DNA of 64,000 bases from Papio anubis (GCF_008728515.1 NC_044977.1:192943526-193007525); one strand, 5' to 3'; counted from the first letter of the stretch, positions 11,797-22,820 are shown. Numbers and translations are program-made. The notes: a model not told the origin generated them from the sequence alone.

Positions 11797-12096
11797 AGGC
11801 TGTGTGTGGTGTCTCACGCCTGTAATCCCAGCACTTTGGGAGGCCAAGGTGGGCGGATCATGAGGTTGGGAGTTCAAGACTAGCCTGGCCAACATAGTGA
11901 AACCCCGTCTGTATTAAAAATACAAAAAATTAGCCAGGTGTGGTGGCGGGCGCCTGTAATCCCAGCTACTCAGGAGGCTGAGGCAGGAGAATCACTTGAA
12001 TCCAGGAGGTGGAGGTTGCAGTGAGCCGAGATGGCGCCACTGCACTCCAGCCTGGGCGAAAGTATGAGACTCTGTCTCAAAAAAAAAAAAAAAAAT
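11797..12096 (+). mobile_element. Alu
   Basis: Full length, 18-base A tail; 'aataatt' occurs on both sides and may be a short target duplication. Confidence 0.93.
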
Positions 12097-12264
12097 CGAA
12101 TAATTGAACAATTTTCAGTAATTTCCAGATGTGCACTCCTACGCTCTGCATGTGCTTCCGTTACTCTCTCCATCCTGACTAAGGTCAGAGGTGCCCCAGA
12201 TCCTACTTTGGTCCCTCCACCTGTTGGAGTAAAGGTGTTCACAGGGGCCCAGCTTGGTATGGCC

Positions 12265-12463
12265 TGTGTCTGCCGCGGTCCGGGTCTGTCTCTGTGACTG
12301 TGTCTGCCGCGGTCCGGGTCCTGTGTCTGCCGCGGTCCGGGTCCTGTGTCTCCCGCGGTCCGGGTCTGTCTCTGTGACTGTGTCTGCAGCGGTCCGGGTC
12401 TGTCTCTGTGACTGTGTCTCCCGCGGTCCGGGTCCTGTGCCTCCCGCGGTCCGGGTTTGTCAC
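12265..12463. repeat. CpG-rich minisatellite, 7 units of 34 or 23 bp
   Basis: Units start at 12265 (34), 12299 (23), 12322 (23), 12345 (34), 12379 (34), 12413 (23) and 12436 (28, decayed). All share a gcggtccgggt core; the long form adds 11 bases (tgtctctgtga). Open frames on both strands are produced by the repetition. Confidence 0.95.
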
Positions 12464-12574
12464 TGGAGTTTGCTGGTTCTCATTGTGAGAGTTACTCCCA
12501 TGGGAGGGGCTGGCCATTGAGTTTAGCTTTTGGAATTTATTTATTTTTGTTTGTATTTATGTATGTATGTAGGG

Positions 12575-12878
12575 TTTTTTTTTTCTTTCGACAGAGTCTC
12601 ATCGCTGTGTCACCTAGGCTAGAGTGCAGTGGTGTGATCTCAGCTCACTGCAATCTCCGCCTCCCAGGTTCAAGCAATTCTCCCACCTCAGCCTCCCAAG
12701 TAGCTGGGACTACAGATGTGCACCACCAGGCACGCAAATTATGTTTTTTGTATTTTTTTAGTGGAGACGGGGTCTCACTATGTTGGCCAGGTTAGTCTTG
12801 AACTTCCGATCACAAGTGATCCACCCACTCGGCCTCCCAAAGTGCTGGGATTACAGGCGTGAGCCACCGTACACGGCC
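12575..12878 (-). mobile_element. Alu
   Basis: T9, 'cgacagagtctcatcgctg' to 'ccgtacacggcc'. Confidence 0.92.
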
Positions 12879-12953
12879 TAGATATTAAATAAAGGTTGCC
12901 AAAAATATATTTCATTGCAAACATCCAAGTTCCTGGATGTCCAGAAATGAAAG

Positions 12954-13333
12954 GTATAGGGGCCAAGGCCTTGGGCCCCCTGGAGGTTCAAAGATCACTG
13001 ACATGAAGCTGATTGGCAGGAGAAAAGGCGCACACATTTATTTAACATACCATGTGCAGGCACAGGGACAATCACAGAGTGACTGCTTATCCCCTGACAG
13101 GCTTCAGAAGCTCCTGGCAAACCAGGTTATGGGAGAAGACAGAAGAGGAGTTTTTTTTTGTTTTTTTGTTTTTTGGTTTTGTTTGAGATGGAATCTTGCT
13201 CTGTTGCCCCGGCTGGAGAGCAATGGTACGATCTCAGCTCACTGCAACCTCCATCTCCTGGGTTCAAGTGATTCTCCTGCCCAGGCTCCCAAGTAGCTGG
13301 AATTACAGGTATGCACCACCACGCCCTGCTAAT

Positions 13334-13368
<35 letters not shown>

Positions 13369-14235
13369 TTTTGAGACAGAGTCTCGCTCTGGCGCCCAGG
13401 CTGGAGTGCAGTGGCATGATCTCGGCTTACTGCAAGCTCCACCTCCCGGGTTCCCGCCATTCTCCTGCCTCAGCCTTCCATGTAGCTGGGACTACAGGCG
13501 CCGCCACCTTGCCTGGCTAATTTTTGTATTTTTAGTAGAGACGGGGTTTCACCATGTTAGCCTGGGTGGTCTCGATCTCCTGACCTCGTGATCCGCCCGT
13601 CTCGGCCTCCCAAAGTGCTGGGATTACAGGCTTGAGCCACCGCGCCCGGCCAATTGACTCCTTTTTACTTTTTTTCTTTTTGAGACAGAGTCTCCTTCTG
13701 TCACCCAGACTGGAGTGCAACGGCGCGATCTCAGCTCACTGCAACCTTGGCCTCCCTAGTTCAAGCGATTCTCCTGCCTTAGCCTCCCAAAGTGCTGGGA
13801 TTACAGGCTTGAGCCACCGCGCCCGGCCTAGTTTTTGTATTTTTAGTAGAGGAGGGGTTTTGCCATGTTGGCCAGGCTGGTCTCAAATGCCTGATCTCAG
13901 GTGATCCACCTGCCTTGTCCTCCCACAGTGCTGAGATTACAGGTGTGAGCCACTGTGCCCAGCCCAGAAGAGGAATTCTATTGAGGAGATGACCAGGGAG
14001 AATGAGAATGAATGGATCAGGAAACAGATTAATTTGTCAGATGTGGTGACATTCTTGGTCTTACAGAGAGCTCCTTTCTGGTGGGCCTGGAACTCAGGAA
14101 GACAGAGGAACTTCAACTTCACTCTGTGCTTTTGTAGGTGGAGGGGGAGGCCAGAGAGGCCTTGAGGTTTCTTTAGTTCAGCACGTCAAAATGCTGTATT
14201 TTTGGGGTATTGGTTTCTGAGCCCAAACAGAGGTA
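12954..14235. repeat. Unnamed dispersed repeat, copy 2, broken by an Alu nest
   Basis: 12954-13149 and 13965-14235 match 641-1735. The Alu nest between them has the 10-bp target duplication cagaagagga (13140-13149, 13965-13974), so the two halves join into one element. Confidence 0.72.
13150..13964 (-). mobile_element. Three-layer Alu nest
   Basis: Outer Alu 13150-13336 plus 13830-13964. Inside are an AluY with a (TTTA)n tail (13337-13651) and a shortened Alu of about 175 bases missing its middle (13652-13829). Confidence 0.88.
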
Positions 14236-14443
14236 ATACTATATAATAATGGCAACAATAACCACAATGAAAATCAGATAAAAAATAAAACATTTGAACT
14301 TCTACCCGTAACACTACCTTCCTGGCATGAACCTTTGTATTGCCTCTTAGCGTGTAAAGGTTCTGGAACAAAACAAGACAAATTTATATTCATTTACTTG
14401 AAATTGCAGAGGAGGGAGATTCTGCAAAGCCTTCAGTCACAAA

Positions 14444-14724
14444 GGGTTGGTATGTCTGTAATCCCAGCACTTGGGGAGGCTAAGGTGGGAGAATCCCTTG
14501 AGCCCAGGAGTTGGAGACCAGCCTGGGCAACAAAGGGAGACTCTGTCTCTGCAAATATTAAACATTACCCAGGCATGGTGGCATTTACGTGTGGTCTCAG
14601 CTACTTGGGAGGCTGAGAGACAGGAGAACCACCCAAGCCTGGGAGGTGGAGGCTGCAGTGAGCCATGATCACGCCACTGCACTCCAGCCTGGGCGACAGA
14701 GTGAGACCCCCTCTCAAAAAAATA
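14444..14724 (+). mobile_element. Alu, 5' end degraded
   Basis: Starts within 'tatgtctgtaatcccag', ends 'ctctcaaaaaaata'. Confidence 0.9.
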
Positions 14725-15046
14725 GGCCATGCATGGTGGCTCATGCCTGTAATCCCAGCACTTTGGGAGGCTGAGGTAGGTGGATCACTTGAGGTCAGGA
14801 GCTCGAGACTAGCCTGGCCAACATGGGGAAACCCCGTCTCTAGTAAAAATACAAAAAAAAAAAAAAAATCAGCGTGGCGTAATGGTTTAGGCCTCAAATC
14901 CCAGCTACTCTGGAGGCTGGGGCAGGAGAATTGCTTGAACCCCGGAGGTGGAGGTTGCAGTGAGCCGAGATCGCACCACTGCACTCCAGCCTGGGTGACA
15001 GAGTAAGACTGTTTCAAAAATAAATAAATAAATAAATAAATAATCA
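14725..15046 (+). mobile_element. Alu with (AAAT)n tail
   Basis: Abuts the previous Alu head to tail; middle linker A16. Confidence 0.93.
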
Positions 15047-15231
15047 AAGTGTTAATAAGTGGACTTTAATTGCAGTGTCTGTTAATACTAATAACAGCAT
15101 AAAAATAAAAATATAATTGACAGCCCCTTTAGTGTCATGTTTATGGTTTTATTTCAGCAAATATAAATTTTTCAGATTTGGATTTTCATGTCCAAATGGT
15201 CCTGGCCCCTAAATGTCTCCTAAGCATATTT

Positions 15232-15538
15232 TTCTTTTCTTTTGTTTTTTTTTTTTTGAGACAGAGTCTTGCTCTGTTGCCCAGGCTGCAGGGCAGTGGT
15301 GCGATCTCAGCTTACTGCAACCTCCCTTTCCCGGGTTCAAATGATTCTCCTGCCTCAGCCTCTGGAGTGGCTGGGACCACAGGTGTGCACCACCAAGCCA
15401 GGCTAATTTTTGTATTTTTAGTTGTGATGGGGTTTTATCATGTTGGCCAGGCTGGTCTTGAACTCCTGACGTTAGGTGATCCACCTGCCTCGGTCTCCCA
15501 AAGTGTTGGGATTACAGGGATTAGCCATCTCATATGTC
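15232..15538 (-). mobile_element. Alu
   Basis: T-rich start, 'gagacagagtcttgctctgttgccc', head decayed at 'gccatctcatatg'. Confidence 0.92.
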
Positions 15539-15640
15539 CACCTAAACCTACGTCCTCCATGAGGGTATAAGATCTTCACCGGCAAATGCCAGCATAGTTT
15601 GTTTCTTTTTAAAAGATACTTCAGTCAAGGAAAGGCAGAA

Positions 15641-15777
15641 GGCCAGGCACAGTAGCTCCTGCCTGTAATCCCAGCACTTTGGGAGGCCGGAGGCAGGAGG
15701 ACTGTTTGAGCCCAGGAGTTCAAGACCAGTCTGGGCTACATAGCAAACTGCGTCAAATAAAAAATAAAAAATAAATA
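15641..15777 (+). mobile_element. Single-arm Alu (FLAM-like)
   Basis: One arm with (AAAAAT)n tail, directly before a full Alu. Confidence 0.85.
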
Positions 15778-16108
15778 GGCTGGGCACGGTGGCTCATGCC
15801 TGTTATCCCAACACTTTGGGAGGCCAAGGTGGGCAGATCACCTGAGGTCAGGAATTCGAGACAAGCCTGGCCAACATGATAAAACCCCATCACTACTCAA
15901 AGTACAAAAAGTAGCCGGGCGTGGTGGTGCGCACCTGTAGTCCCAGCTACTTGGGAGGCCGAGGCAGGAGAATTGCTTGAATCCGGAGGCAGAGTTTGCA
16001 GTGAGCCCGAGATCATGCCACTGTACTCCAGCCTGAGTGACAGGGCAAGACACTGTCTTAAAAATAATAATAATACAAATATATAAAATTAATAATTAAA
16101 AAAATAAA
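15778..16108 (+). mobile_element. Alu with AT-rich tail
   Basis: 'ggctgggcacggtggctc' head; tail of aat repeats. Confidence 0.93.
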
Positions 16109-16230
16109 GAAGGAAGAGCAGAGGGGAGCAGGCCTGGTGTCTGAATATTAAGGTAGGCCTTCTGTGGAAGTCTGTCCTTAACCTTTTCCTGAGTAGATCA
16201 TTTAAGGTGCAGCAATGCTCCTGCTCAAAT

Positions 16231-16541
16231 TACTTTTTTTTTTTTTTTTTAATTTGAGACGGAATCTTGCTCTGTTACCAGGCTGGAGTGCAATGGTGCG
16301 ATCTCGGCTCACTGCAACCTCCACCTCTTGGGTTCAAGGGATTCTTCTGCCTCAGCCTCGTGAGTAGCTGCGATTACAGGCGCGCGCCACTACACCCGGC
16401 TAATTTTTTTTGAATTTTTTTTTTAGTAGAGATGGGGTTTCACCATGTTGGTCAGGCTGGGCTGGAACTCCAGATCTCGTGATCCACCCACCTCGGCCTC
16501 CCAAAGTGCTGGGATTAGGGCGTGAGCCACCGCGCCTGGCA
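16231..16541 (-). mobile_element. Alu
   Basis: T18, 'gagacggaatcttgctc' to 'cgcgcctggc'. The nearest Alu to the TFRC promoter (about 1 kb). Confidence 0.93.
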
Positions 16542-17249
16542 ACTCAATGACTTTTAAACACTTCTCTCTGGGGAGAGAGATTTTAGAAAATGGGAGTAAA
16601 GAGAAAGGCGGTGAGATAATCCCAAGTACTTTCTCTATCTCAGAGCAGAAAAAAATAAAGGGAAAAGTAAAAGCACAAGGCCGAGAAACAGATTTGCTTC
16701 TTAAAGGGCTGTTCTGTGTCCCTAAGGGCGCTGAAGGTCAGTTTATATGCAATGCTTTTAAGGTCTGGGTTGTTTTCTTGCATTGTGGCTACTACCTCCC
16801 TGGCCTGCAGGTTACTGACCAGAGGGAGGGAGAGGGTGTGATTGTTTGGAAAGAGTTTAAACGGTGATAAGAATTGAATTTTGTTATGCCCTGCACAATC
16901 CAGTAACAGCAATAATGGCAATGAAAACGAAAGTTAATCTACAATCCTATCACCCGATTGTTTCTATTTTCCCTTTTATTCCCTCATGCATTAAACATTA
17001 TGCAAAGCACTCCGCTACTCTTGGTTACAGTGCAGCTTGTATACATTCTGAACAAAAATTTGCATTTTGCTTTTCTTTTCCTTTTTGTATTTCTGAGGCT
17101 GCAAAATACATCTTCACAAGAGCGGCTTTAATGGTTACCTAACATTCCATCCTGCACATACATTTTAAGGAACTGCTGCAGTGCAAGTATCCAACATTTG
17201 AGCGTCAACGCCAACAGATTTGACCTTGCACTGCAGGGACTGGAGGTCG
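16542..17249. other. Upstream flank of TFRC, Alu-free
   Basis: About 700 bases without recognised repeats before the CpG island. Open frames of 92-106 codons have no recognisable protein. Confidence 0.5.
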
Positions 17250-17463
17250 GTCAAGGTCAGGCAGAGGCTGCCAGGCTGCCAGGGTGGAGGAAGGCGCCGA
17301 GGCAGAGGCCAGCGCGCCCATCGCGCGGCTCCTCGGGGCACCTGCTGCCTTGGCGCCTTTTCCCTCCGCCTTCGCCTCGCCCGCAGCGCCCTCCGCGGAG
17401 GGCCCCGCCCGGTGCGCGCGCATCCCCGCCCCCAGGCGATCTGTCAGAGCACCTCGCCGAGCG

Positions 17464-17470
17464 TACGTGC
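17464..17470 (+). promoter_or_regulatory. Hypoxia-response-like element (TACGTGC)
   Basis: TACGTGC lies about 80 bases upstream of the inferred transcription start. It contains the HIF core RCGTG. A HIF site at this place in the human TFRC promoter is established knowledge; that it works here is inferred from the conserved position. Confidence 0.75.
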
Positions 17471-17473
17471 CTC

Positions 17474-17486
17474 AGGAAGTGACGCA
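17474..17486 (+). promoter_or_regulatory. Ets site joined to CRE/AP-1-like site
   Basis: AGGAAGTGACGCA combines an Ets core (GGAA) with a TGACGCA CRE/AP-1-like motif. It follows the hypoxia element by three bases. The mammalian TFRC promoter is known to respond to growth signals through an element of this kind. Confidence 0.65.
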
Positions 17487-17501
17487 AGGCCCCGGGGGGC
17501 C

Positions 17502-17513
17502 GGGGGCGGGGCC
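17502..17513 (+). promoter_or_regulatory. GC box (Sp1-type)
   Basis: GGGGGCGGGGCC lies just upstream of the TATA-like motif, the normal position for an Sp1 site in a CpG-island promoter. Confidence 0.7.
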
Positions 17514-17517
17514 AGGC

Positions 17518-17523
17518 TATAAA
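17518..17523 (+). promoter_or_regulatory. TATA-like box
   Basis: TATAAA begins 33 bases before the inferred exon 1 start, the standard TATA-to-start spacing. Confidence 0.75.
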
Positions 17524-17550
17524 CCGCCGGTTCGGGGCCGCCATCCCCTC

Positions 17551-17823
17551 AGAGCGTCGTGATATCGGGTGGCGGCTGGGGCGGCGCGGGACGGAGGACG
17601 CGCTAGTGTGAGTGACTGCGGGCTTCTAGAACGACGCCGACCCTCGTGTCCTCCCTTCGTCCTGCGGGGCTTGCTGGAGCGGCCGCTCCGGTGCTGTCTA
17701 GCAGCCATAGGGGGCCGCGCGGGGAGCGGGAAGGCGGCCGCGGCCCCAGGCGGGGCGGCCGGGATGGAGCGGGGCCGCGAGCCTGTGGGGAAGGGGCTGT
17801 GGCGGCACCTCGAGCGGCTGCAG
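17551..17823 (+). other. TFRC: TFRC exon 1 (5'UTR, non-coding)
   Basis: The start is set by the TATA spacing and by recollection of the human mRNA 5' end (agagcgtcg...). The exon ends ...cggctgcag before the donor gtgcac. It contains one ATG (17764) whose frame does not continue into the receptor; the receptor start is in exon 2. The exact 5' end is inferred. Confidence 0.85.
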
Positions 17824-18920
17824 GTGCACGGGGTCGGGCGGCTGTGCGGAGAGGCGTCCCTTCGCCTCTCGTCCCTTGGCCTCTCATCCCTTCCCTTCTC
17901 GCTGCCTTCTTGCCCGCCGCCTCGGTCACAGAGCGACGAATGGCTTCTCTTACTGCTCCGAGGACGAGAGCAGGTGTACCCCACGTCGCTCAGCCCCGCG
18001 GACTTCGGGTCCTCGCCCTTGCAGGCTGCAGGCCCTCGTGCGCGGGCTCCGGACTGCGGGTCCGGGAGCGCGGGCGCAGTCCCGGTGCAGCTGCGCGGCG
18101 TGCGGCGTCGGGGAACACGTGGCTGCTCCAGGAAGTCGCCCCGGGGAATGGCTGGGATCCGTGGGTGACCTTGGGCTTGTAAACCTTCGCTTCCCCGGGC
18201 TCCGGGCAGGCTCCGCTCTCACTGCGGAAAGGGACAGAGCTGTCCCCGATTCGGTTACCTGGCATGTTACAGGCATTAATTAGATACGGGCTTCTGTAAA
18301 CTGACCCTTCGGCTCTGGTACAAGCTGGTCTCGCCACGCTCTGCCTGTTCGCCGTGTGTGGGTTCTAGTTTCTCAAGGCAGAATCCGGCGGAACGCCGCA
18401 GGTGTTGACATTAAGAATATTGCCAGCAGTTCTCACAAGACGGGAGCCATAGGAGTCTTATTGGTGAAGGATACTTGGAGATTAGCGGTGTGGTCAGAGG
18501 GCTGTGCTGTGTTGATGGGCGCCCGAGAGGCCGTTGTGTCACATTCTGCTGGACAGTTCTTTAAGGTTGGGAGGGTGGGTAAGAAAATACATTCTGATTC
18601 GGCTTTTTTCGGTTAACGCTTTCCCTCTGCTCACTGCTTGTAGAGACTTGGGTACGTCACTTATCCGGGGGGCTGGATTCTGCAGCTTTTCCCATTTTCT
18701 TCCCCGTTGATAAGAGGATTGAAGTAGGAAATTGTATTTGGCCACCCCATACTTGTATGCTAAGCTTACTGTGAAAATTAAGGTTAAGCTCTCTAGAGTG
18801 CTTGTGGACCCTGCTGGTCCCCCCACCCCTCGCCCTCAATTTTGGGTTACAGTATGCTTCTCAAGAAAATCCAGAGTTAAGATAATTTTTGTCATCGATA
18901 TTGCAAGGTTATATAGAGCA

Positions 18921-19000
18921 TGGCATCCTTCAATTTCCTTTGGATGTTCTTATCAAGTAATGGCATCCTTCAATTTCCTTTGGATGTTCTTATCAAGTAA
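18921..19000 (+). repeat. Exact 40-bp tandem duplication in TFRC intron 1
   Basis: 18921-18960 and 18961-19000 are identical; each starts tggcatccttcaatttcctt and ends tcttatcaagtaa. Confidence 0.98.
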
Positions 19001-19176
19001 TGGTGGCTGTAAACCTAGCCTGTGTTGAAGGTCGTTGGATACACAGCAGTTTGGCTAACTGTGCCCTCAGGCGAGGCAGTTACTTGCCTCTGATAATGTA
19101 TTTACATGTCATGGAGCAAGGTTCCCAGCCAAACGTGAATTGGATCACAATCCAATTTATGTTAAAACTGGTTCCT

Positions 19177-19475
19177 GGTTGGGTGCCGTGGCTCACTCAC
19201 GCCTGTAATCCCAGCACTTTGGGAGGCTGAGGCAGGCGGATCACCTAAGGTCAGGAGTTCGAGACCAGGCTGACTAACATGGTGAACGCCTGCCTCTGCT
19301 AAAAATACAAAAATTAGCTGGGTGTGGTGGTGCACACCTGTAATCCCAGCCACTCAGGAGGCGGAAGCTTGAGAATCACTTTAACCTGGAAGGCAGAGGT
19401 AGTGAGCTGAGATCGCACCACTGCACTCCAGCCTGGGCCACACAACGAGATGCCATCTCAAAAACAAAAAAAAAA
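19177..19475 (+). mobile_element. Alu in TFRC intron 1
   Basis: Head has a four-base doubling, 'ctcactcacgcc'; tail 'caaaaacaaaaaaaaa'. Confidence 0.93.
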
Positions 19476-19937
19476 CCTCCCTACTAAACCAGAAGAGTGG
19501 CTGGGATGGGAAAAGATTACTGGTCCAATGTTTTCATTATGTTTTTCATATCATTTGGAATCTCATGCATCAAGCATGCCCTAGTACTGTTAAATACAAT
19601 ATTTTTACTCATTATCAGGTCGTTCAATACCAGTTATTACAGGATAGGGAAGTCAGTCAGAGAAGGCTTCATAGAGATGGCCCTTGAGCTGAGCCTGGAA
19701 GAAATGAGGACCTCAAGAAACAGAGAAGAATGTTAGTGGGTAAAAAGATGGGCTGGATTCTGTCAGATTTTGGAGAAAATAGAGGGTAGTGAAGTGGTTA
19801 GGCAGTGAATGTGTTCCATTTCATAGTTCAAAATGTGGGGCTACGTTTTGCCTACCTGGACTTCATTATTAATGTGAAAAATTGAATTGTTGTTTTCAGT
19901 CACCATTGAGAACACCGAAGATACACAAGTAGCTTAG

Positions 19938-20242
19938 ATTATTTTTTTATTTATTTTTGACGGAGTTTCACGCTTGTTGCCCAGGCTAGAATGCAATGGC
20001 GCGATCTCTCCGCAACTTCCACCTCCCCTGGGTTCAAGTGATTCTCCTGCCTCAGCCTCCCCAGTAGCTGGGATTACAGGCATTCGCCACCACGCCCAGC
20101 TAATTTTGTATTTTTTTTAGTAGAGATGGAGTTTCTCCATGTTGGTCAGGCTAGTCTCAAACTCCCGACCTCAGGTGATCTGCTCGCCTCGGCCTCCCAA
20201 AGTGTTGCTGGGATTACAGGTGTGAACCACCATGCCCGGCCA
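19938..20242 (-). mobile_element. Alu in TFRC intron 1
   Basis: 'tgacggagtttcacgcttg' to 'ccatgcccggcc'. Confidence 0.92.
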
Positions 20243-20283
20243 TCGCTTTGTGTTCTTAAAATTAATTTAAAACTAGAAAACTT

Positions 20284-20590
20284 GGCCGGGCGCGGTGGCT
20301 CAAGCCTGTAATCCCAGCACTTTGGGAGGCCGAGACGGGCGGATCACGAGGTCAGGAGATCGAGACCATCCTGGCTAACACGGTGAAACCCCGTCTCTAT
20401 TAAGAAATACAAAAAACTAGCCGGGCGAGGTGGCGGGCGCCTGTAGTCCCAGCTACTCGGGAGGCTGAGGCCGGAGAATGGCGTGAACCCGGGAGGTGGA
20501 GCTTGCAGTGAGCTGAGATCCGGCCACTGCACTCCAGCCTGGGCGACAGAGCGAGACTCCGTCTCAAAAAAAAAAAAAAAAAAAAAAAAC
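20284..20590 (+). mobile_element. Young AluY (AluYR-like) in TFRC intron 1
   Basis: Nearly undecayed, with aaaactagaaaactt at 20269-20283 and 20591-20605. Carries 'ctcaagcctg', 'cgaggtggcgggcg' and 'gatccggccactg', variants typical of Old World monkey AluYR copies. Confidence 0.95.
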
Positions 20591-20782
20591 AAAACTAGAA
20601 AACTTGAGGAATGATGGTTCAGATGAGTGTCAAACCTTGCAAGATGTTTTTTCCTGGAAAAGGATGATTAAAATTGGTTCAGGGTGGGGCCTTCCAGGTC
20701 TGCTCTAGTGATTGGGTCCTTACTGCTCTGGTGGTGGCAGTGATAAGCTTTTTGTAACAGAAGGGGCAAAAGATTGTGCTTC

Positions 20783-21084
20783 TGGCCGGGCGCAGTGGCT
20801 CACACGCCTTGGGATGTTCTTGTCAAGTAACTCATCTTAGTACTTTGAGAAGCCAGGTGGGTGGATCACCGTAGGTCCAGACCACCCTGGCCAACATGGT
20901 GAAATCCCGTCTCTATTAAAAATACAAAAATTAGCCGGGCATGGTGGCAGGCGCCTGTAATCCCAGCTACTCGGGGTCTGAGGTGGGAAAATCGCATGAA
21001 CCCAGGAGTCGGAGGTTGCAGTGAGCCGAGATCATGCTGTTGCACTCCTGCCTCGGCAACAAGACTGAAACTCTGTCTCAAAAA
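20783..21084 (+). mobile_element. Alu with altered left arm in TFRC intron 1
   Basis: Target duplication aaaagatt(g/a)tgcttct at 20767-20782 and 21085-21100. About 20 bases after the head are replaced by non-Alu sequence resembling 18921-19000. Confidence 0.92.
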
Positions 21085-21183
21085 AAAAGATTATGCTTCT
21101 AAGAATATGACCCATTGCATATGGACGCTGGTCTTTAAAGCTTGGATTTAAAAATAAGTTTTTTTGTAATGGGTTTTAGAACT

Positions 21184-21479
21184 TTTTTTCTTTTTTTTTG
21201 AGATGGAGTCTCACTGTCCCCCAGGCTGGAGTGCAGTGGCGCCATCTTGGCTTACCACAACCTCTGCCTCCCGGGTTCAAGCGATTCTCCTGCCTCAGCC
21301 TCCCCAGTAGCTGGGATTACAGGTGCCCATCAGCCCGCCCAGCTAATTTTTGTGCTTTTAGTAGAGATGGGGGTTTTACCACCTTGGCCAGGCTGGTCTC
21401 TAACTCCTGACTTCGTGATCCACCTGCCTCAGCCTCCCAAAGTGTTGGGATTACAGGCGTTAGCCACCACGCCGGGCCA
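21184..21479 (-). mobile_element. Alu in TFRC intron 1
   Basis: 'gagatggagtctcactg' to 'ccacgccgggcc'. Confidence 0.93.
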
Positions 21480-22092
21480 GAAAGCTTTTTCTTAATGCCA
21501 GTTATCATACCCTTTGCTTTACAGTTTGCATATACCTCACAGCTGGCTTTGTGCCGTGTGCGCGTTTAATATGCTCTCAGTGTACTCGTATGTAGGAAAA
21601 GCTTTAAAATAGTCCAATAAATGTCCATTTTGCAAATCTCAGGATCATATCACTTTCACGTATCTAGATGCCCTCAAACCGAAAATTCAGATTTCAGTTA
21701 AGGCCTTTAACTTAACATAGGACTTTGATTATAGAGATGTATTTTGCTTTGACAGAAGTTAAGGTTAATGTCTTAAATTTCCAGAAATGAGAATACAATT
21801 TCTATAACCCAGTAACCCATTTAACTTCACTTAGATTATCAATTTTCAGCCGTGAACAGGCCACTTAGTTTCTCTGATAAGTGGCCTCTTCATCTGTAAA
21901 ATAGCAGATCTGTGTTTCGTGTTTCTTTTTGTGTCAAAGATCGAATCACTTGTAGAACTATTCATTCAGTCAGAATCAGGATTTCTTCCCCTTTCCATTG
22001 AAGATGGTTTGGTATTCGTAGCATAACTGGTCTTGTCTGCTTTAGTCTTAATTTTTTCAAGTGATAGTCTGTTGTCTTTTTGTGTGTGTCAC
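21480..22092. other. Alu-free part of TFRC intron 1
   Basis: About 610 bases of AT-rich unique intron; nothing coding or repetitive recognised. Confidence 0.5.
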
Positions 22093-22406
22093 TTTTTTTT
22101 TTTTTTTGAGACGGAATTTTGCTCTTATTGCCCGGGCTGGAGTGCAATGGTGTGATCTTGGCTCACCATAACCTCCGCTCCCCGGGTTCAAGTGATTCTC
22201 CTGCCTCAGCCTCCCGAGTAGCTGGGATTACAGGTGCACACCACCATGCCCAGCTGATTTTTGTATTTTTAGTAGAGACAGGGTTTCACCATGTTGGTTA
22301 GGCTGGTCTCGAACTCAGGCTGGTCTCGAACTCCTGACCTCAGGTGATCCACCGGCCTCAGCCTCCCAAAGTGCTGGCATTACAGGCGTGAGCCACCGCA
22401 CCCGGC
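22093..22406 (-). mobile_element. Alu with internal 17-bp duplication (TFRC intron 1)
   Basis: aggctggtctcgaactc occurs twice in tandem at 22300-22316 and 22317-22333, lengthening the copy. Confidence 0.93.
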
Positions 22407-22431
22407 AGTATGTGTCACTTCTTTGTCTACT

Positions 22432-22566
22432 CAGAGCATAGTGGTTCATACCTGTAATCGCAGCCCTTTGGGATGCCAAGGTGGGAGGATTGTTTGAGGC
22501 CAGGAGTTCAAGACCAGCCTGGGCAACATAGAGTGACCTTGTCTCTACAAAAAAAAAAAAAAAAAG
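22432..22566 (+). mobile_element. Single-arm Alu (FLAM-like), TFRC intron 1
   Basis: One arm, A17 tail, about 25 bases from the inverted Alu before it. Confidence 0.85.
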
Positions 22567-22761
22567 GAAATACATATATAACAAGTATTAAAAAGGATCA
22601 CACTTAATTTAGTTGTCATGTAAATTGTGGTTAAATGCCTTTTCTAGAAAAGTGATAAACTATTTTAAAAATTTGATATAAAACATTTAGCCTGGTAATA
22701 GAAAGTTCACTAATGTGATACAGTAGTATCTTTCTCAATAATTCTCTATTCTGATACCTAG

Positions 22762-22820
22762 GTTCTTCTGTGTGGCAGTTCGGGATGATGGATCAAGCTA
22801 GATCAGCATTCTCTAACTTG
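22762..22820 (+). CDS. TFRC: TFRC exon 2: start codon, residues 1-12
   Basis: Acceptor ..tacctag, donor gtaaga. The last 23 bases of 5'UTR precede two adjacent ATGs at 22785 and 22788; the first is taken because the family begins Met-Met-Asp-Gln. It has G at -3 and A at +4. The exon ends on a codon boundary. Confidence 0.96.

Larger units (their letters stand above)
17250..18180. promoter_or_regulatory. CpG island spanning TFRC promoter, exon 1 and start of intron 1
   Basis: A sharp rise in G+C and CpG begins near 17250 and fades after about 18180, unlike the AT-richer flanks. It contains the core promoter, all of exon 1 and about 350 bases of intron 1. This is the expected promoter type for a gene expressed in all dividing cells. 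Long open frames on both strands here are a by-product of high G+C. Confidence 0.9.

Noticed and set aside
12239..12520. Overlapping open frames on both strands in the minisatellite; CRISPR-like spacing
   Set aside because: The units are contiguous with no unique spacers, and the frame shifts between 34- and 23-base units; it is a eukaryotic minisatellite.
17569..18182. Open frames of 135-199 codons on both strands across exon 1 and intron 1 of TFRC
   Set aside because: High-G+C CpG island with few chance stops; composition Arg/Gly/Ala/Pro-rich, no domain, and the frames cross the exon 1 donor.
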